From: Beta vulgaris subsp. vulgaris | Lineage: Eukaryota > Streptophyta > Magnoliopsida > Caryophyllales > Amaranthaceae | DNA length: 64,000 bases | Assembly: GCF_026745355.1 (NCBI RefSeq) | Contig: NC_079205.1 | Span: forward strand, 55,882,073 to 55,946,072 | Direction of reading: 5' to 3' | Part shown: positions 34,526 through 45,850 of the stretch, piece after piece | Numbering within the stretch: the first letter of the stretch is position 1 | Layout of the letters: every line of letters begins with the position of its first letter | The notes under the pieces: generated by a model | Told to the model about the DNA's origin: nothing | Database searches by the model: none | The model's input: the letters and a program-made list of their open reading frames with translations, nothing else | Program-made: the position numbers and the translations under genes

Positions 34526-35170
34526 CTCCCTCCGTTTCCTAAAGATCTTCCCACTTACTGTTCCTACAGATACCAAGGAAAATCAAGTTGTGTGGGGCAT
34601 GGTGTGAGTAAAGTAGGAGAGAGAAAGGGGTTAAGATAAATAAACAAATAAAAAGGGGTTAAAGTAGGAGAGAGAAAGGGAGTAAAATTGAATTAATAAT
34701 GTAATGGTGGACCATATGATAGTGACATGAGAGGGTAAATAGGGAAATTAATTTTGCCAAATAAGGTATAAAGCAAAAGAGGGAAGATCTTTTGGAAACA
34801 CCCTTAAACGAAAAGAGGGAAGATGAGTTCACTCATGGTACACCCAGGTGTACCATGAGCATGGTACACCCAGGGGTATTTTTGTAATAAATTAGAATTT
34901 CAGGTGCTCATTTGACACCAAATTTGCTCATATGGGTATTTTGCTCATTTACACATTTGCTCATTTTGCTCATTTTGTAATAAAAGTGTGTGCTCATTTT
35001 CTTAAACGAGTAGAAATGTTTGCTCATTTGCTCATTTGTTCATTTTGCTCATTTGCTCATTCGCTCATTTTGCTCATTTGGAGAAAATAGTCTTGGGTGT
35101 ACCATGAGCATGGTACACCCAGGTGTACTATAAATATTCTCGAGGGAAGATCTTTAGGAAACATAGGGAG
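34526..35170. mobile_element. Stowaway-like MITE, itself interrupted
   Basis: Ends CTCCCTCCGTTTCCTAAAG and CTTTAGGAAACATAGGGAG; TA at 34524-34525 and 35171-35172. Its own length is about 318 bp once the inner element at 34825-35141 is removed. Confidence 0.85.
34825..35141. mobile_element. Mutator-like MITE with palindromic GGTACACC ends and TTGCTCAT repeats
   Basis: 10-bp target duplication GAGGGAAGAT (34815-34824 and 35142-35151). Each end holds GTACACC, GGTGTACC and CATGGTACACCC in inverted order, so each terminus is itself palindromic. The interior (about 34905-35085) is a loose array of TTTGCTCA units. TSD length favours Mutator. A likely relative lies at about 43695-44065. Confidence 0.75.
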
Positions 35171-35636
35171 TATTTTATTAAATATTTGTATTATTGTCTA
35201 TTATTTTATTATTCATATTACTATTAGCTGATTATGTTATTATTAGAATTTTTTATTAAAGTACCACAATGTATAGTATTATACTTGTATTATTGTCTAT
35301 TATTTGATTATTCATATTACTATTAGCTGATTATATTATTATTATTAAAAAATATTATAATCATGGTTAAATAAGATTAACAATAATAATCATTATAATT
35401 TTAATATTTTGCAATTCGTCTTTAAATAACTAGAGATAACATGTTTTCGTTACTAATAACTTTGAGATTTTTTTCTCTTTTTTTTTTTCTTTTTTTTCTC
35501 CCTCCTTTGTAATAATATATAATGTGTAATTGGGTAGTTAATACAAGTAACAAGTGAGCGATGAAAGTAGAGTGAGAGATGAGGAGTTAATGCATTCTAC
35601 TACCTTCAAGTAAATGAAAGTGGAGTGAGATTTAAG

Positions 35637-36208
35637 TAGGGGTGTAAGTTATTTGGTCAAAAACCGAAAACCAAACCAAACCAAACCGAATTAGTAATTT
35701 GGTTTGGTTTTTTTTGAAATTCGGTTTGGTTTGGATTCAAAAAAATTATTTTTTCGGTTTTTCGGTTTGGATTGGTTTTGGTTTTGGAAAACCGAAAAAA
35801 ACCGAATTATTGTCACTTAACATACGAATTTTGTCTATTATTTTTTTGTGTTTCTTTTTTAATATTAATTACGAAAATACAAAAATATTGTCACTTGAAA
35901 TACAAATTATCAAAAATTTGTTTAAATTCGGTTTGGTTTTTATCTTGGTTTGATATAATTTCATTTCGGTTTGGTTTGGATTTTGGAATATGAAAAAAAA
36001 TTAGTTTGTTTTGGTTTGGATTTTGAAAGATAAAAAAAATCCGGTTTGGTTTGGTTTGGTTTGGTTTTGATTCATATTTTGGTTTGGTTTGGTTTGGATT
36101 GAGTCGAATTTCGGTTTAGATTTGGTTTGGAAATTTCAAAACCGAATTTATTTTGGTTTGGTTTGGTTTTGACCTTAAACCAAACCAAAAACCGAACTTA
36201 CACCCCTA
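35637..36208. mobile_element. hAT-type MITE filled with GGTTTGGTTT repeats
   Basis: Ends TAGGGGTGTAAGTT and AACTTACACCCCTA with a perfect 8-bp duplication GATTTAAG (35629-35636 and 36209-36216). The 572-bp body is dominated by GGTTTGGTTTGG and AAACCGAA motifs in both orientations. The open frames at 35699-35993 are repeat artefacts. Confidence 0.93.
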
Positions 36209-36415
36209 GATTTAAGGAGTTCTACTACTTTAGTCATAAATTTTTCATATTTGCCAATCTCTCATTTGTTAGCAATAAATGTTAATCAACTTTTGATTTT
36301 CTACTAGTGTTTTATGAAATCAAAACAAGACTATTAAATATACTAGTGGTGAAGTATGTATAGGCAAATATATAAAGAGTAATTTGTTTTGTTAAATTAT
36401 TTATCATAAGAGATA

Positions 36416-36652
36416 CTCCCTCCGTCTTCTATTAGTTTACCCCTTTCTTTTGCATAGAGTTTTAGGAGGAATAGTATTGTGGGACATACAAACTACAAAG
36501 AGGGAGAAAATATTATTTATACTTAAAGTTGAATATATGTGTGATGAAAAGTTTGTGGTCCCATTCCAAAAATAGCAAAAAAAAGAAAGGGGTAAACTAA
36601 TAAGGGACACCCTTAAAAGGAATAGGAGTAACCTAATAGAGGACGGAGGGAG
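36416..36652. mobile_element. Stowaway-like MITE, 237 bp
   Basis: Ends CTCCCTCCGTCTTCTATTAG and AATAGAGGACGGAGGGAG; TA at 36414-36415 and 36653-36654. The related element at about 57255 shows the uninterrupted site (AAGAGATATTAATAA). Confidence 0.92.
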
Positions 36653-37069
36653 TAATTAATAATTATTATTTTTTAAAAGGACAAATTTTAATAATTATTA
36701 CTTCAAAATAAATTTTGAGGGATGGTATTTACGTTAGAGGTAATATTTATGTTATTACTCGTCAATTTTTTTTGTCTAATAAGGTCACATAAGCTTCAAT
36801 CAGATCCAATAAGGTCTAATAAGTTTCAATCAGGTCCATTAAGGTCTAATAAGTTTCAATCCCGTCCAATAAGGTCTAATAAATTTCAATCAGGTCAATA
36901 AGTTTCAATCAGGTCCAATAAATTCCAATCAGGTTCAATCAGGTTTAATAAGTTCCAATTTATTCAGTTCAGGTTCAATAATTTCAGTTCAGATAATTTT
37001 AGGGCCAATAAATTAAAAAAAGCGCACCCTTAACCAACTTTATCTATCTAGCATCATGTTATTGACTAT

Positions 37070-38369
37070 GGGTGCGTTCTATTCAACTTATTGGACCTTA
37101 TCTGAACTGAACTTATTGAACCTGAACTGAACTTATTGGAACTTATTAAACCTGATTGGACCTGATTCAACTTATTGGACCTGATTGAACCTGATTGGAA
37201 CTTATTGGTACTTATTGACCTTATTGAAACTTATTAGACCTTATTGGCACTGATTGAAACTTATTAGACCTTATTGAACCTGATTGAAACTTATTAGACC
37301 TTATTGGACCTGATTGAAACTTATTTGACCTTATTAGACAAAAACATTGACCATAAATAACATAAATATTACCACTAACGTAAATACTACCCCTCAAAAT
37401 TTTTTATGGAGTAATAATGATTATAATTCGTCCTTTAAAAAATAATGATTATTAATTATCTCTTATGATAATTAATTTAACAAAAAAATTTACTATTTAT
37501 ATATTTGCCTATACATAACTTTCACCACTAATATATCTAATAGTCTTGTTTTGATTTTATAAAACACTAGTACAAAATCAAAAGTTAATTAACATTTATT
37601 GCTAACAAGTTAAAATTGGCACATATAAAAAATTCTCACTTCACTACTTTCATTAATGTGAAGGTAAGTAGATAGCATTAACTCCTTCCTTCATTGTTAT
37701 TAGTAACGAAAACATGTTATCTCTAGTTATTTAAAGACGAATTGCAAAATATTGTAATTATAATTATCATTATTATTATTGTTAACCTTAATTATTTGAC
37801 CATAATTATAATATTATTTAATAGCAATATGAATAATCAAATAATAGACAATAATACAAGTATAATACTATACATTGTGGTACTTTAATAAAAAATTCTA
37901 ATCATAACATAATTAGCTAATAGTAATATGAATAATAAAATAATAAACATAATACAAATAAATAATAAAATAATAGACATAATACAAATAAATAAAAAAA
38001 TAATAGACACTAATACAAGTATAATACTATATAATCATTGTGGTACTTTAATTAAAATTATAATAATAACAATTAGCTAATAGTGATATGAAATTATGAA
38101 TAACAAAATAATGGACAATAATACAAATTTTTATAAACATTGATTATTTGGACCTTATTGGACCTTATTAGACCTGATTGGAACTTATTAGATCTTATTA
38201 GACCTGATTGAAACTTATTGCACTTGATTGGAACTTATTACACCTGATTGGAACTTATTGGACCTTATTAGACCTTATTGGAACTTATTGACCTTATTAG
38301 ACCTTATTGCAACTTATCTGAACTTATCTGAACTGAAACTTAATTTTTTAAGTTGAACAGAACGCACCC
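37070..38369. mobile_element. PIF/Harbinger-type element B, same family in inverted orientation
   Basis: Ends GGGTGCGTTCTATTCAACTT and AAGTTGAACAGAACGCACCC; duplication TAT (37067-37069 and 38370-38372). The 1.3-kb sequence reads as the reverse of element A, with the same decamer arms (37080-37345, 38150-38335). Only about 40 bp separates the two, so A and B form a large imperfect inverted repeat. It ends 262 bp upstream of the PPR start codon. Confidence 0.87.
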
Positions 38370-38630
38370 TATATTTTCAAAACCATTGCTTTTTAGCTCA
38401 CATCTTTTATCTCAGGAATTATAGTCAGGTTCAAAACTTCAAGCCCATCACATTCACAGTGCATTGACTAGTTATTACTTATTACCCTATAAATTATTTC
38501 AAGCTACATAACTATTATAGTAATCACTCTAAATCTTCAATTTTGAATCATGAAGGTATGGATTATGAAACCACAACATACTTCATAAATTAGCATTGTA
38601 CTATATAGCTACATTTTATTATTATGAGTT

Positions 38631-40778
38631 ATGACATCTTGCTTTATGCTTAAACATAATTATTTCAAAATTCTTTCTCTTCCAATATTCAACACTTTGC
38701 AACCCAAATCATATCATCAAATTCCATGGCATATAACTCCTACCCAACTCAATTCTCTCCTCAATGCAGCAACCCAGAACAAGAACTTCAAACAAGCCAC
38801 TCAAATTCATACCCAAATCATCATGAATTGTTATACTTCTTTCCCTTTCCTCCTTAATAACCTCCTAAACTTATATGCTAAATGTGGGCATATTAATCAA
38901 AGTGTAATTTTTTTTGCAAATATAGAAGATTGTTATAAAAATGTTATTACTTGGACTTCCCTTATTAATCAGCTATCTCATCATAACATGCCCATTAAAG
39001 CTTTAACTTCATTTAATCAAATGAGGGATTTTGGTGTTTACCCTAATCAGTTTACTTTTTCTTCTATTTTATCTGTTTGTGTTATTACATGTAATTTAAT
39101 TCATGGGATTCAAATGCATAGTTTGATATGTAAACATGGGTTTGATACTGATGTTTATGTTGGGAGTGCATTGGTGGATATGTATGCAAAATGTAGTGAT
39201 ATGTGGTCTGCGGAGAAGGTGTTTGATGAAATGCCTGAGAGAAATCTTGTTTCTTGGAATTCTATGATTGTTGGGTCTTTGGAAAATGAGCTCTATGATG
39301 TAGCACTTTTTAGTTTTAAGGGGGTTCTTAGGGAGTCATCAATAAATCCTAATGAAGTTAGTGCTTCGAGTGCCTTAACGGCTTGTGCTAACATGGGTGA
39401 TGGGTTGGACATTGGAAAGCAAATTCACGGCTTCGTGGTTAAACATGGTTTAATGACGTCCACATATGTGAAGAATTCACTTATGGATATGTATTGCAAG
39501 TGTGGATCATTTGAAGAAGCTACTACATTGTTTGGGAGCAATCATGAAAAGGATGTGGTTACATGGAATGTGATGATGATGGTGTTTCTCCAAAGTAACA
39601 ATTTTGAAGAAGCTTTAAAATATTTTGTGCTCATGAGGAGCCAAGCCGTATTGCCTGATGAGGCGTCGTTCTCTACTGCTCTCAATGCTTCTGCTGGTCT
39701 TGCAGCCTTGTATCAGGGGATGCCGATACACAATTTGATTGTAAAAAGTGGATTTGAGACAAACATGCGTGTAGCTTGCTCATTGATCCCTATGTATGCC
39801 AAATGTGGGAGCTTGATGGATGCTTACAGAGTGTTCCAATCAATAAATCATCCAAATCTTGTATGCTTTACATCTATGATTTCAGCTTTCCAGCAGCATG
39901 GATGCTCAGACCAAGTAATCAAATTATATGAAAATATGTTACATCAGGGAATACGGCCTGATTATAGTACTTTTGTATGTGTTCTTTCAGCATGTGCTCA
40001 TACAGGTAAAGTGGAGGAGGGATTTGCTTACTTCAATTCTGTGGAAGCTGTCCACAAGGTGAACCTTGGTCATGAACACTACGCTTGCATGGTTGATTTG
40101 CTTGGGCGTGCAGGTCGTTTGGAAGAAGCTAAGAGGTTCATAGAATCAATGCCTATGGAACCCGGTCCATCTGTCTGGGGAGCATTGCTTGGGGCCTGCA
40201 GGACTCACGGGAATCTTGAATTAGGCAGGGAAACAGCTGAGAGGCTTTTTCAGATTGAACCTAGTAATCCAGGAAATTATATGATCCTTGCTAACATTTA
40301 CGCACGTAAAGGAAAATCTGAGGAAGCGAATGAAATTAGGAGACTTATGGGAGTGAAAGGGTTGAGAAAAGAGCATGGATGCAGCTGGATTGATGTTAAG
40401 AACACCACCTTTGTATTCACAGCAAATGATAGGTCACACTCAAGAACACAAGAAATCTACGCCCTCCTAAGAAATTTAAAGAACTTAGTGAAGAAAAAGG
40501 GCTACATGTCTAAGACTCAGTTTGCTACAAATGACATGGAGCAAAACAAGGAGCAAAGCTTGTGGCATCACAGTGAGAAACTAGCACTTGCATTTGGACT
40601 ACTGGCCCTCCCTGCTGGAGCACCTATTAGGATAAAAAAGAATCTGAGGACGTGTGAAGATTGTCATGCTGTTATAAAGTTTGCTTCTGAAATCTATAAC
40701 AGAGAGATCATTGTCAGAGATACTAATAGGTTTCACCATTTTTCTGGTGGCTTTTGTTCGTGTAGAGATTATTGGTAA
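38631..40778 (+). CDS. DYW-class pentatricopeptide-repeat protein (organelle RNA editing factor)
   Basis: Intronless, 715 aa, the typical structure and size of plant PLS-subclass PPR proteins. The N-terminus is Ser/Asn-rich without a clear hydrophobic anchor and probably targets mitochondria or plastids. PPR motifs run from about residue 50 to 560 (VISWNSMI-like helices such as NVITWTSLINQL, NLVSWNSMIVG, DVVTWNVMMM; SALVDMYAKC repeats). An E region follows (WGALLGACRTHGN), then the DYW domain with deaminase signatures HSE (647-649) and CEDC (675-678), and the terminal HHFSGGFCSCRDYW. All expected zinc ligands are present, so the editing domain looks active. Such proteins bind a specific organelle transcript and convert C to U; the target cannot be read from sequence. 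An alternative ATG lies at codon 6. No stop or frameshift; this is the best-supported long host gene here. Confidence 0.95.
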   Translation: MTSCFMLKHNYFKILSLPIFNTLQPKSYHQIPWHITPTQLNSLLNAATQNKNFKQATQIHTQIIMNCYTSFPFLLNNLLNLYAKCGHINQSVIFFANIEDCYKNVITWTSLINQLSHHNMPIKALTSFNQMRDFGVYPNQFTFSSILSVCVITCNLIHGIQMHSLICKHGFDTDVYVGSALVDMYAKCSDMWSAEKVFDEMPERNLVSWNSMIVGSLENELYDVALFSFKGVLRESSINPNEVSASSALTACANMGDGLDIGKQIHGFVVKHGLMTSTYVKNSLMDMYCKCGSFEEATTLFGSNHEKDVVTWNVMMMVFLQSNNFEEALKYFVLMRSQAVLPDEASFSTALNASAGLAALYQGMPIHNLIVKSGFETNMRVACSLIPMYAKCGSLMDAYRVFQSINHPNLVCFTSMISAFQQHGCSDQVIKLYENMLHQGIRPDYSTFVCVLSACAHTGKVEEGFAYFNSVEAVHKVNLGHEHYACMVDLLGRAGRLEEAKRFIESMPMEPGPSVWGALLGACRTHGNLELGRETAERLFQIEPSNPGNYMILANIYARKGKSEEANEIRRLMGVKGLRKEHGCSWIDVKNTTFVFTANDRSHSRTQEIYALLRNLKNLVKKKGYMSKTQFATNDMEQNKEQSLWHHSEKLALAFGLLALPAGAPIRIKKNLRTCEDCHAVIKFASEIYNREIIVRDTNRFHHFSGGFCSCRDYW

Positions 40779-41058
40779 ATTAGGCATGTCAAAATCAGAT
40801 TCAAGCAGAACATCATTAAGGAGGTTGTTTCTACCCCCCTCAACTCTTTTTTCTGTGCTTTTTTTTTGCTTGTGTATGTGTATCAGTGTATCCTGTAGTT
40901 GCATGGTTTGTATAGAGTGAAAGTTATACTGGCAATTGAGCTTGAGCTTAAGCTCCTTGATTAAGAATCACAAATCTGCTGCAATCAAACCTCTGTCCTC
41001 CTTGTGAACCCATTGTATGCTTAACTTGGTTATTATTTGAGTTTGCACATTGCACCTA

Positions 41059-41355
41059 AAGATGGCACTGGGCCGTGCTCGTGCTGATAAGACACCAAAT
41101 CAAGCCCCAGGCAGGGCATGACCTATTGGCCTACTGTTCCTAGGCTTGAAAAGTTGTTACGTGTGTGGAAGTTTGTGAATGGCGCCATGCTATGATTTCT
41201 TGGTGAAACATGTGGTCCAAGCCCGGCCAATGGCCAGGCAGCCAGCACGCAGTCACGCTCAATATTGTACCATGTCGTGCATGCCTCGTGACACTGCTGT
41301 ACCTTCTCCATATTGGGGTGCCATGCTTTGGGCCGACTCAGCCCAGTGCCATCTT
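41059..41355. mobile_element. GC-rich MITE with AAGATGGCACTGGGC ends
   Basis: Perfect inverted ends AAGATGGCACTGGGC and GCCCAGTGCCATCTT with TA on both sides (41057-41058, 41356-41357). The interior is unusually GC-rich for this window (CCGGCCAATGGCCAGG). The open frames at 41123-41443 and 41210-41410 are artefacts of it. Superfamily unassigned. Confidence 0.75.
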
Positions 41356-41359
41356 TAAT

Positions 41360-43690
41360 CGTATCCAGAGGCCAGAGAGACGTTTCATGTTCCGGATAAT
41401 TGACAATTGAGATAAAGAATAAGCTGTCAGCACTGCAGTCCATTTCTGAATATCAAGGCTAAACTAATAGTAGTATCCTAATCGACCCAGTTACTTGCCG
41501 TGTATGGTAACCATTTGCCACTCTGTGTTTGTCATATTAGGCTTATGGCTTTAATAACTTGAAGACATTTTAGGTGAAGTATGAAAGAAATCATCTTATT
41601 GATTTAATATTAATCTGGTTTCTTGCTGATATCATTTAGTTTGACCTTAGCTTGAATGGAAGTTGGCCTACTCTGCTGACTGCTGAGCTTCTTTCTGTTA
41701 AGTTATAAGAACACTCATCCCCTTGATGATGCATTCCACATCACTGTATCATGGTGTACAGATAGGTCAATCTCGAGCTAGGCGTATCTCTATGATATAC
41801 TTCATCGTGTATATAATATTCTAACTTTGGTTGTTTTCTGATTTCGACTTATCTGGACTTATTGAAACATATTTTATAACCTATAAAAACTAAATTAACT
41901 TTTTGTAATTACTTAAAATTATTTTTATAACGTATAACTGACATGAACTTATTGAATTTTTTTAGTAATTTATTGTTACTGATAATATGAATTTATAGGA
42001 ACTTATGTTTACTATCACTTATTAAAACTTAACTAAACTTATCTTAATTAAAAAAAATTTGAATTTATTTTTATTAGAATAATAAATCAAAACAATTGAA
42101 GTAAATTATACTTGAATTTGGAGTTTGGGATTTGTAAATAAGGAGGGTCTTTTTGGGTCTCATACTACGCTTTGCACCATGTCCTGTATCATGTTTGATA
42201 GAAATGAGCAGCAGGTGATAGTATAGTATTATTGACATCACCTCCTATTTTATAGGTCCTAGGATCGAGTTTTAGCCCTTGCAAGAAGGATCTCCATATT
42301 TCTCTCCTACTTGCACGAGACTTAACTTACTTAAAAAGATGTTTGATGGAAATTATGAATTAATTATACTATTATATCTTTAATAATCAGGGAAGATAAA
42401 AAAAACCTGATTTGCAACTGGGTTCTCTGTCTGGTGTAGTGAACCAAGTATTGGGCTTTGTGTTTCAGCTGATAACCTTTGAAGCCAATATATTGGTATC
42501 CTTGTCATGTTTTGCATTTGGGTCAACTAGGCTTATGATTAATCAAGAATAAGACCAACTATATGTTGTGTTTCTCGACTTTGATGAAGTGATTACTTGT
42601 ATGATCTTATTGTTTTTACATCATTGTTTGAAATGTAATTTAAACTCTTAAAGTATTGACTGTGAAGTCTTTACCAGAACAGAATAATAATCATGTGAAA
42701 TTAAAAATGCTGGAAGTGTTGATCTTTTTTTAATGAGGGTTTGATGGTTTTAAAAAAATATTTTGTGAAACTACAAACTCACTCCAACTGAGAGTTAGGC
42801 AAATTGCATTTGTTTAGAAGGGTAATAATCACGATTTGTATGCAATAGACTCAACATTACACTACTAACTAGGTTAGTTAGGGGGTAAGGTTGTGTGAAT
42901 GTAAACCTGTGTCAATTGTGCTAATAACGCTTTGTTAGATTATGTTATTTTGAAAAACACAACTTTTATACAACTAAGCGTACACGTAAAAAAAAAGCAA
43001 TTATAACACTATTTGTCCTTGTCCTTGGTTCTTGTATCCAAAAAAATTAGTGCATACTGATGCTGTATTAAGAAACGGAGGTAGTATAATATACCTGGTG
43101 TATACAGGACCAACTGTTTAAAGAATGAGTTGGGTGGTTTCTGTTGGTTTTCTGTGATTGGAAAGATGAAAAGCTTGAAGCACTGCTTCCTCAACTTGGT
43201 GGTGGACCTCATTTTTTAAATAAAATTTGGCAAGACTGATAGAAAACCCTGTATGGGCATAACTCAAAACCTGCCAACTGATAAGTGACCCTTGGTGGTT
43301 CCCTGGTTACTCTCTATAATGCAGAAAGTCTGTTGGCAGGAATTGGCAATCATTTCACACTGCTGGATTATCTTGTCCCAGGTAAATATTCTGCCTATTT
43401 TTTTGCCTGGATATTTGCACTGTATAGCTGTTGCAATCATTTGACCTTCATTGTTTTTTTTCCTTTTATGATGGTTGATTGCCTAGAAAAGTACAGTAAA
43501 AATAATGCTGATGATTGATTGGCAAGAAATGTAAAGATAGCAGTAGTAAATTGTAAACTTCCATTAACCTTGTTTTAGTCATGAGGATTAGGGTTTTGCT
43601 TTGGCCCCAGAGAGTAAATCATCTCATTCACAGAAAATTTTTCAGGGGTTGTACTGCCTCTAGCTATGGAAAAATCTAACGCAAATAAGT
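41360..43690. other. Spacer 3' of the PPR gene
   Basis: AT-rich. It includes decayed ACTTATTGAA-type stretches at 41850-42060, possibly an old relative of the decamer-arm elements, and an exon-like patch at about 43330-43382 ending CCCAG|GTAAAT that I cannot match to a known protein. Confidence 0.4.
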
Positions 43691-43694
43691 ACAT

Positions 43695-44065
43695 GCACTC
43701 AAATGCATGTAGAGCATGGTGCACCCTTTTTTAAACTACGTCGTTTTATCATTTTTAGAGTATATAATTTTTAAAAATTATTGTTATTTTTTTCCTTAAA
43801 TTTTGTAAGTAAAGATTTTTTTTCAAATTTAAATTTAAAAGGTATATGTTCTTTTACCTTAAGTGTAGATGTTCATTTACTATATGTTCTTTTTATTATA
43901 ACATTTGTTCTTTTATAAATATAAATTTACCCGATCTTTAATTTTAAGCCGTGTGTTCTTTTTCAAAGTAGAAAATTTGTTGAAAAAAGTTCGTGTTCTT
44001 TTATACAAATGATATGTTCTTTTTGGGTGCACAATGAGCATTGTGCACCCTAGTGTATATGAGTT
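43695..44065. mobile_element. Possible relative of the palindromic GGTACACC MITE
   Basis: Left end contains GCATGGTGCACCC; right end contains GGGTGCACAATGAGCATTGTGCACCC, inverted and palindromic as at 34825. The interior has repeated TGTTCTTTT units in place of TTTGCTCA. No target duplication found, so boundaries are approximate. Confidence 0.5.
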
Positions 44066-44984
44066 CAGATTATAATTGTTACATTTCTTTAGTCATAAAC
44101 TCATAGTTTATATGACCACTAAAGAAGTATTCCTCATTTACTCCCTCTATTGTAGAAAGGTTAGAGGACGAATTGGCCGGTGTACGTAGGCTCATACTAA
44201 GTGGATTTACCAAATTATTCATCTTTAAATGAAGAACAATTATCTAAATAGTTTGATTCTTTTGTTAATGAGATAAAAGCTCACATCAAGGTGCGAATAT
44301 TATGTTTATAAGACAGTGAATGCTAAATGTCTATAGCTACTCTCAGTTCAAACTACTACATACATATTTTTTTTTTTAGGGGAACTACTACATACATTGT
44401 GTTATCACATCATCGTGACTTCTTATGTCAATTATAAACCTCATTTGGGTCACATTTAAGATTTCCTTTGACTTTACAATAATGGTTACCCTATAGAAAG
44501 AAGTTGTACTCGTAACTATTCCACTATTCAAGTTAGAATGCACTTAAAGCATAGGCAATAGTTGTTGATCCGATCTTCTATTGTGGTCATCAATAATTCT
44601 ATATTATACTACTTTTTTTTTACTTGTAATATTTAATTATTTTAATACACTTATCAAGAAGTTAAATGTTACAATTAAAAAAACAGAAGAAGTATTTTAA
44701 GCATCTACTCATGCTATTCAGTTTTTGGTTTTTGATGAAGAGTCATTTTTTTTTTCTTTTCTTCTCTCCTATTTCTTTATATCATGTTATAATTCTACCT
44801 TCTCTCTTCATGCCCACTAAAGAGGTGATCGTTAGTCTCACTGTTAGGAGTTGGTTTTATAGATTTTTACGGTAGGTATGTGAGAAGAAAACAACCCTAA
44901 AAAAGCATTAAGGTCATCATACATAAATCATGTGAAGTTCATTAAAAAACTATAGGTTTCTCATATAGATAAAAAAAAAGGTTT
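44066..44984. other. AT-rich spacer
   Basis: Nothing recognisable apart from a lone TACTCCCTCTATTGTAG MITE-end-like sequence near 44140. Confidence 0.4.
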
Positions 44985-45231
44985 CGCTATTCAACTCCCT
45001 AAAATTTCTTACAAACGACTATATACATATTTTCATATTGTATCTTATACCTTTCCATTTCCATTCTTCCTTCCTTTTCCTCACTTCCCTTCCTCTTCTT
45101 CTTCCACCACCATCACCACTGGAGTTGCGGCCGCTACCACCACCTCTCCACCACACCCCAAATATGTAAAAACAATCGAACGACAAGAAACGCAACAATC
45201 GCATGAAAATTGCCCAAATTCAACGAAAAAT

Positions 45232-45715
45232 TTCCAACATCAGGCACAATTTTGGAGAACGAAAACATGAAAATGGTGCTGCAAGACCATCCTAGAGGAA
45301 TTAACTTCCATTCGAATTGAATATAGGGTTTGATTCACTAAAGAGACGAGATTAAAAGGAGAGAGATTGAAATTTCAAATGATTTTTTTTAAGAAAATAT
45401 GATAGAGTGAAAACACAAAAATGGCGCTGCAAGACCATCTATCCTTGAAGAATTAACTTCCATTTTTTTTTCCAACATTAGGCACAATTTTGGAGAACGA
45501 AAACACGAAAATGGTGCTGCAAGACCATCCTTGAGGAATTAACTTCCATTCGAATTTAATGTAGGGTTCGATTCACTAAAGAGATGAGATTAAAGAGGAG
45601 AGAGATTGAAATTTCAAATGATTTTTTTTAAGAAAATATGGTAGAGTGAAAACACGAAAATGGCGCTGCAAGACCATCTATCCTTGAAGAATTAACTTCC
45701 ATTTAATTGAATGTA
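45232..45715. repeat. Tandem duplication, ~240-bp unit
   Basis: CCAACATCAGGCACAATTTT (45232) recurs at about 45471 as CCAACATTAGGCACAATTTT, followed by more than 200 bp of near-identical sequence. Within each unit, GGTGCTGCAAGACCATCC and GGCGCTGCAAGACCATCT form a smaller internal repeat, about four copies in all. Confidence 0.85.
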
Positions 45716-45850
45716 GGGTTTGATCGACTGAAGAGATGAAATTGAAGAAGAGATAGTTTGAAATTTCAATTAATTTTTTTAAAAAAATGGCGAGGCGTCC
45801 ATGATAGACGACCCCCCAACCAAAACGTCAAGCATCCGTAGGTGAATTGT

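Larger units (their letters stand above)
34142..37029. mobile_element. PIF/Harbinger-type non-autonomous element A with decamer-array arms
   Basis: Ends GGGTGTGTTCTCTTCAACTT and AAAAAAAGCGCACCC, with a 3-bp duplication TTA (34139-34141 and 37030-37032). Both subterminal arms (34180-34365, 36775-37010) are 10-bp-periodic arrays of the type CAATAAGTTC, CAATCAGGTC, TAATAAGGTC. The interior is AT-rich with TATTATTGTCTATTATTTTA repeats. It carries four insertions: 34526-35170, 34825-35141 (inside the former), 35637-36208 and 36416-36652. No transposase is present. Superfamily assignment rests on the TWA duplication and on relative C (55260-57580), which holds transposase remnants. Confidence 0.85.

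Noticed and set aside
35699..35993. Phe/Trp-rich open frames
   Set aside because: Translations of the GGTTTGGTTT repeat inside a hAT MITE.
34180..37010. CRISPR-like look of the regularly spaced decamers
   Set aside because: Units are 10 bp, degenerate and contiguous with no unique spacers. The setting is a plant transposon arm.
43285..43518. Open frame with an exon-like start and CCCAG|GTAAAT donor
   Set aside because: No recognisable protein and no supporting neighbouring exon. AT-rich chance frame is as likely.
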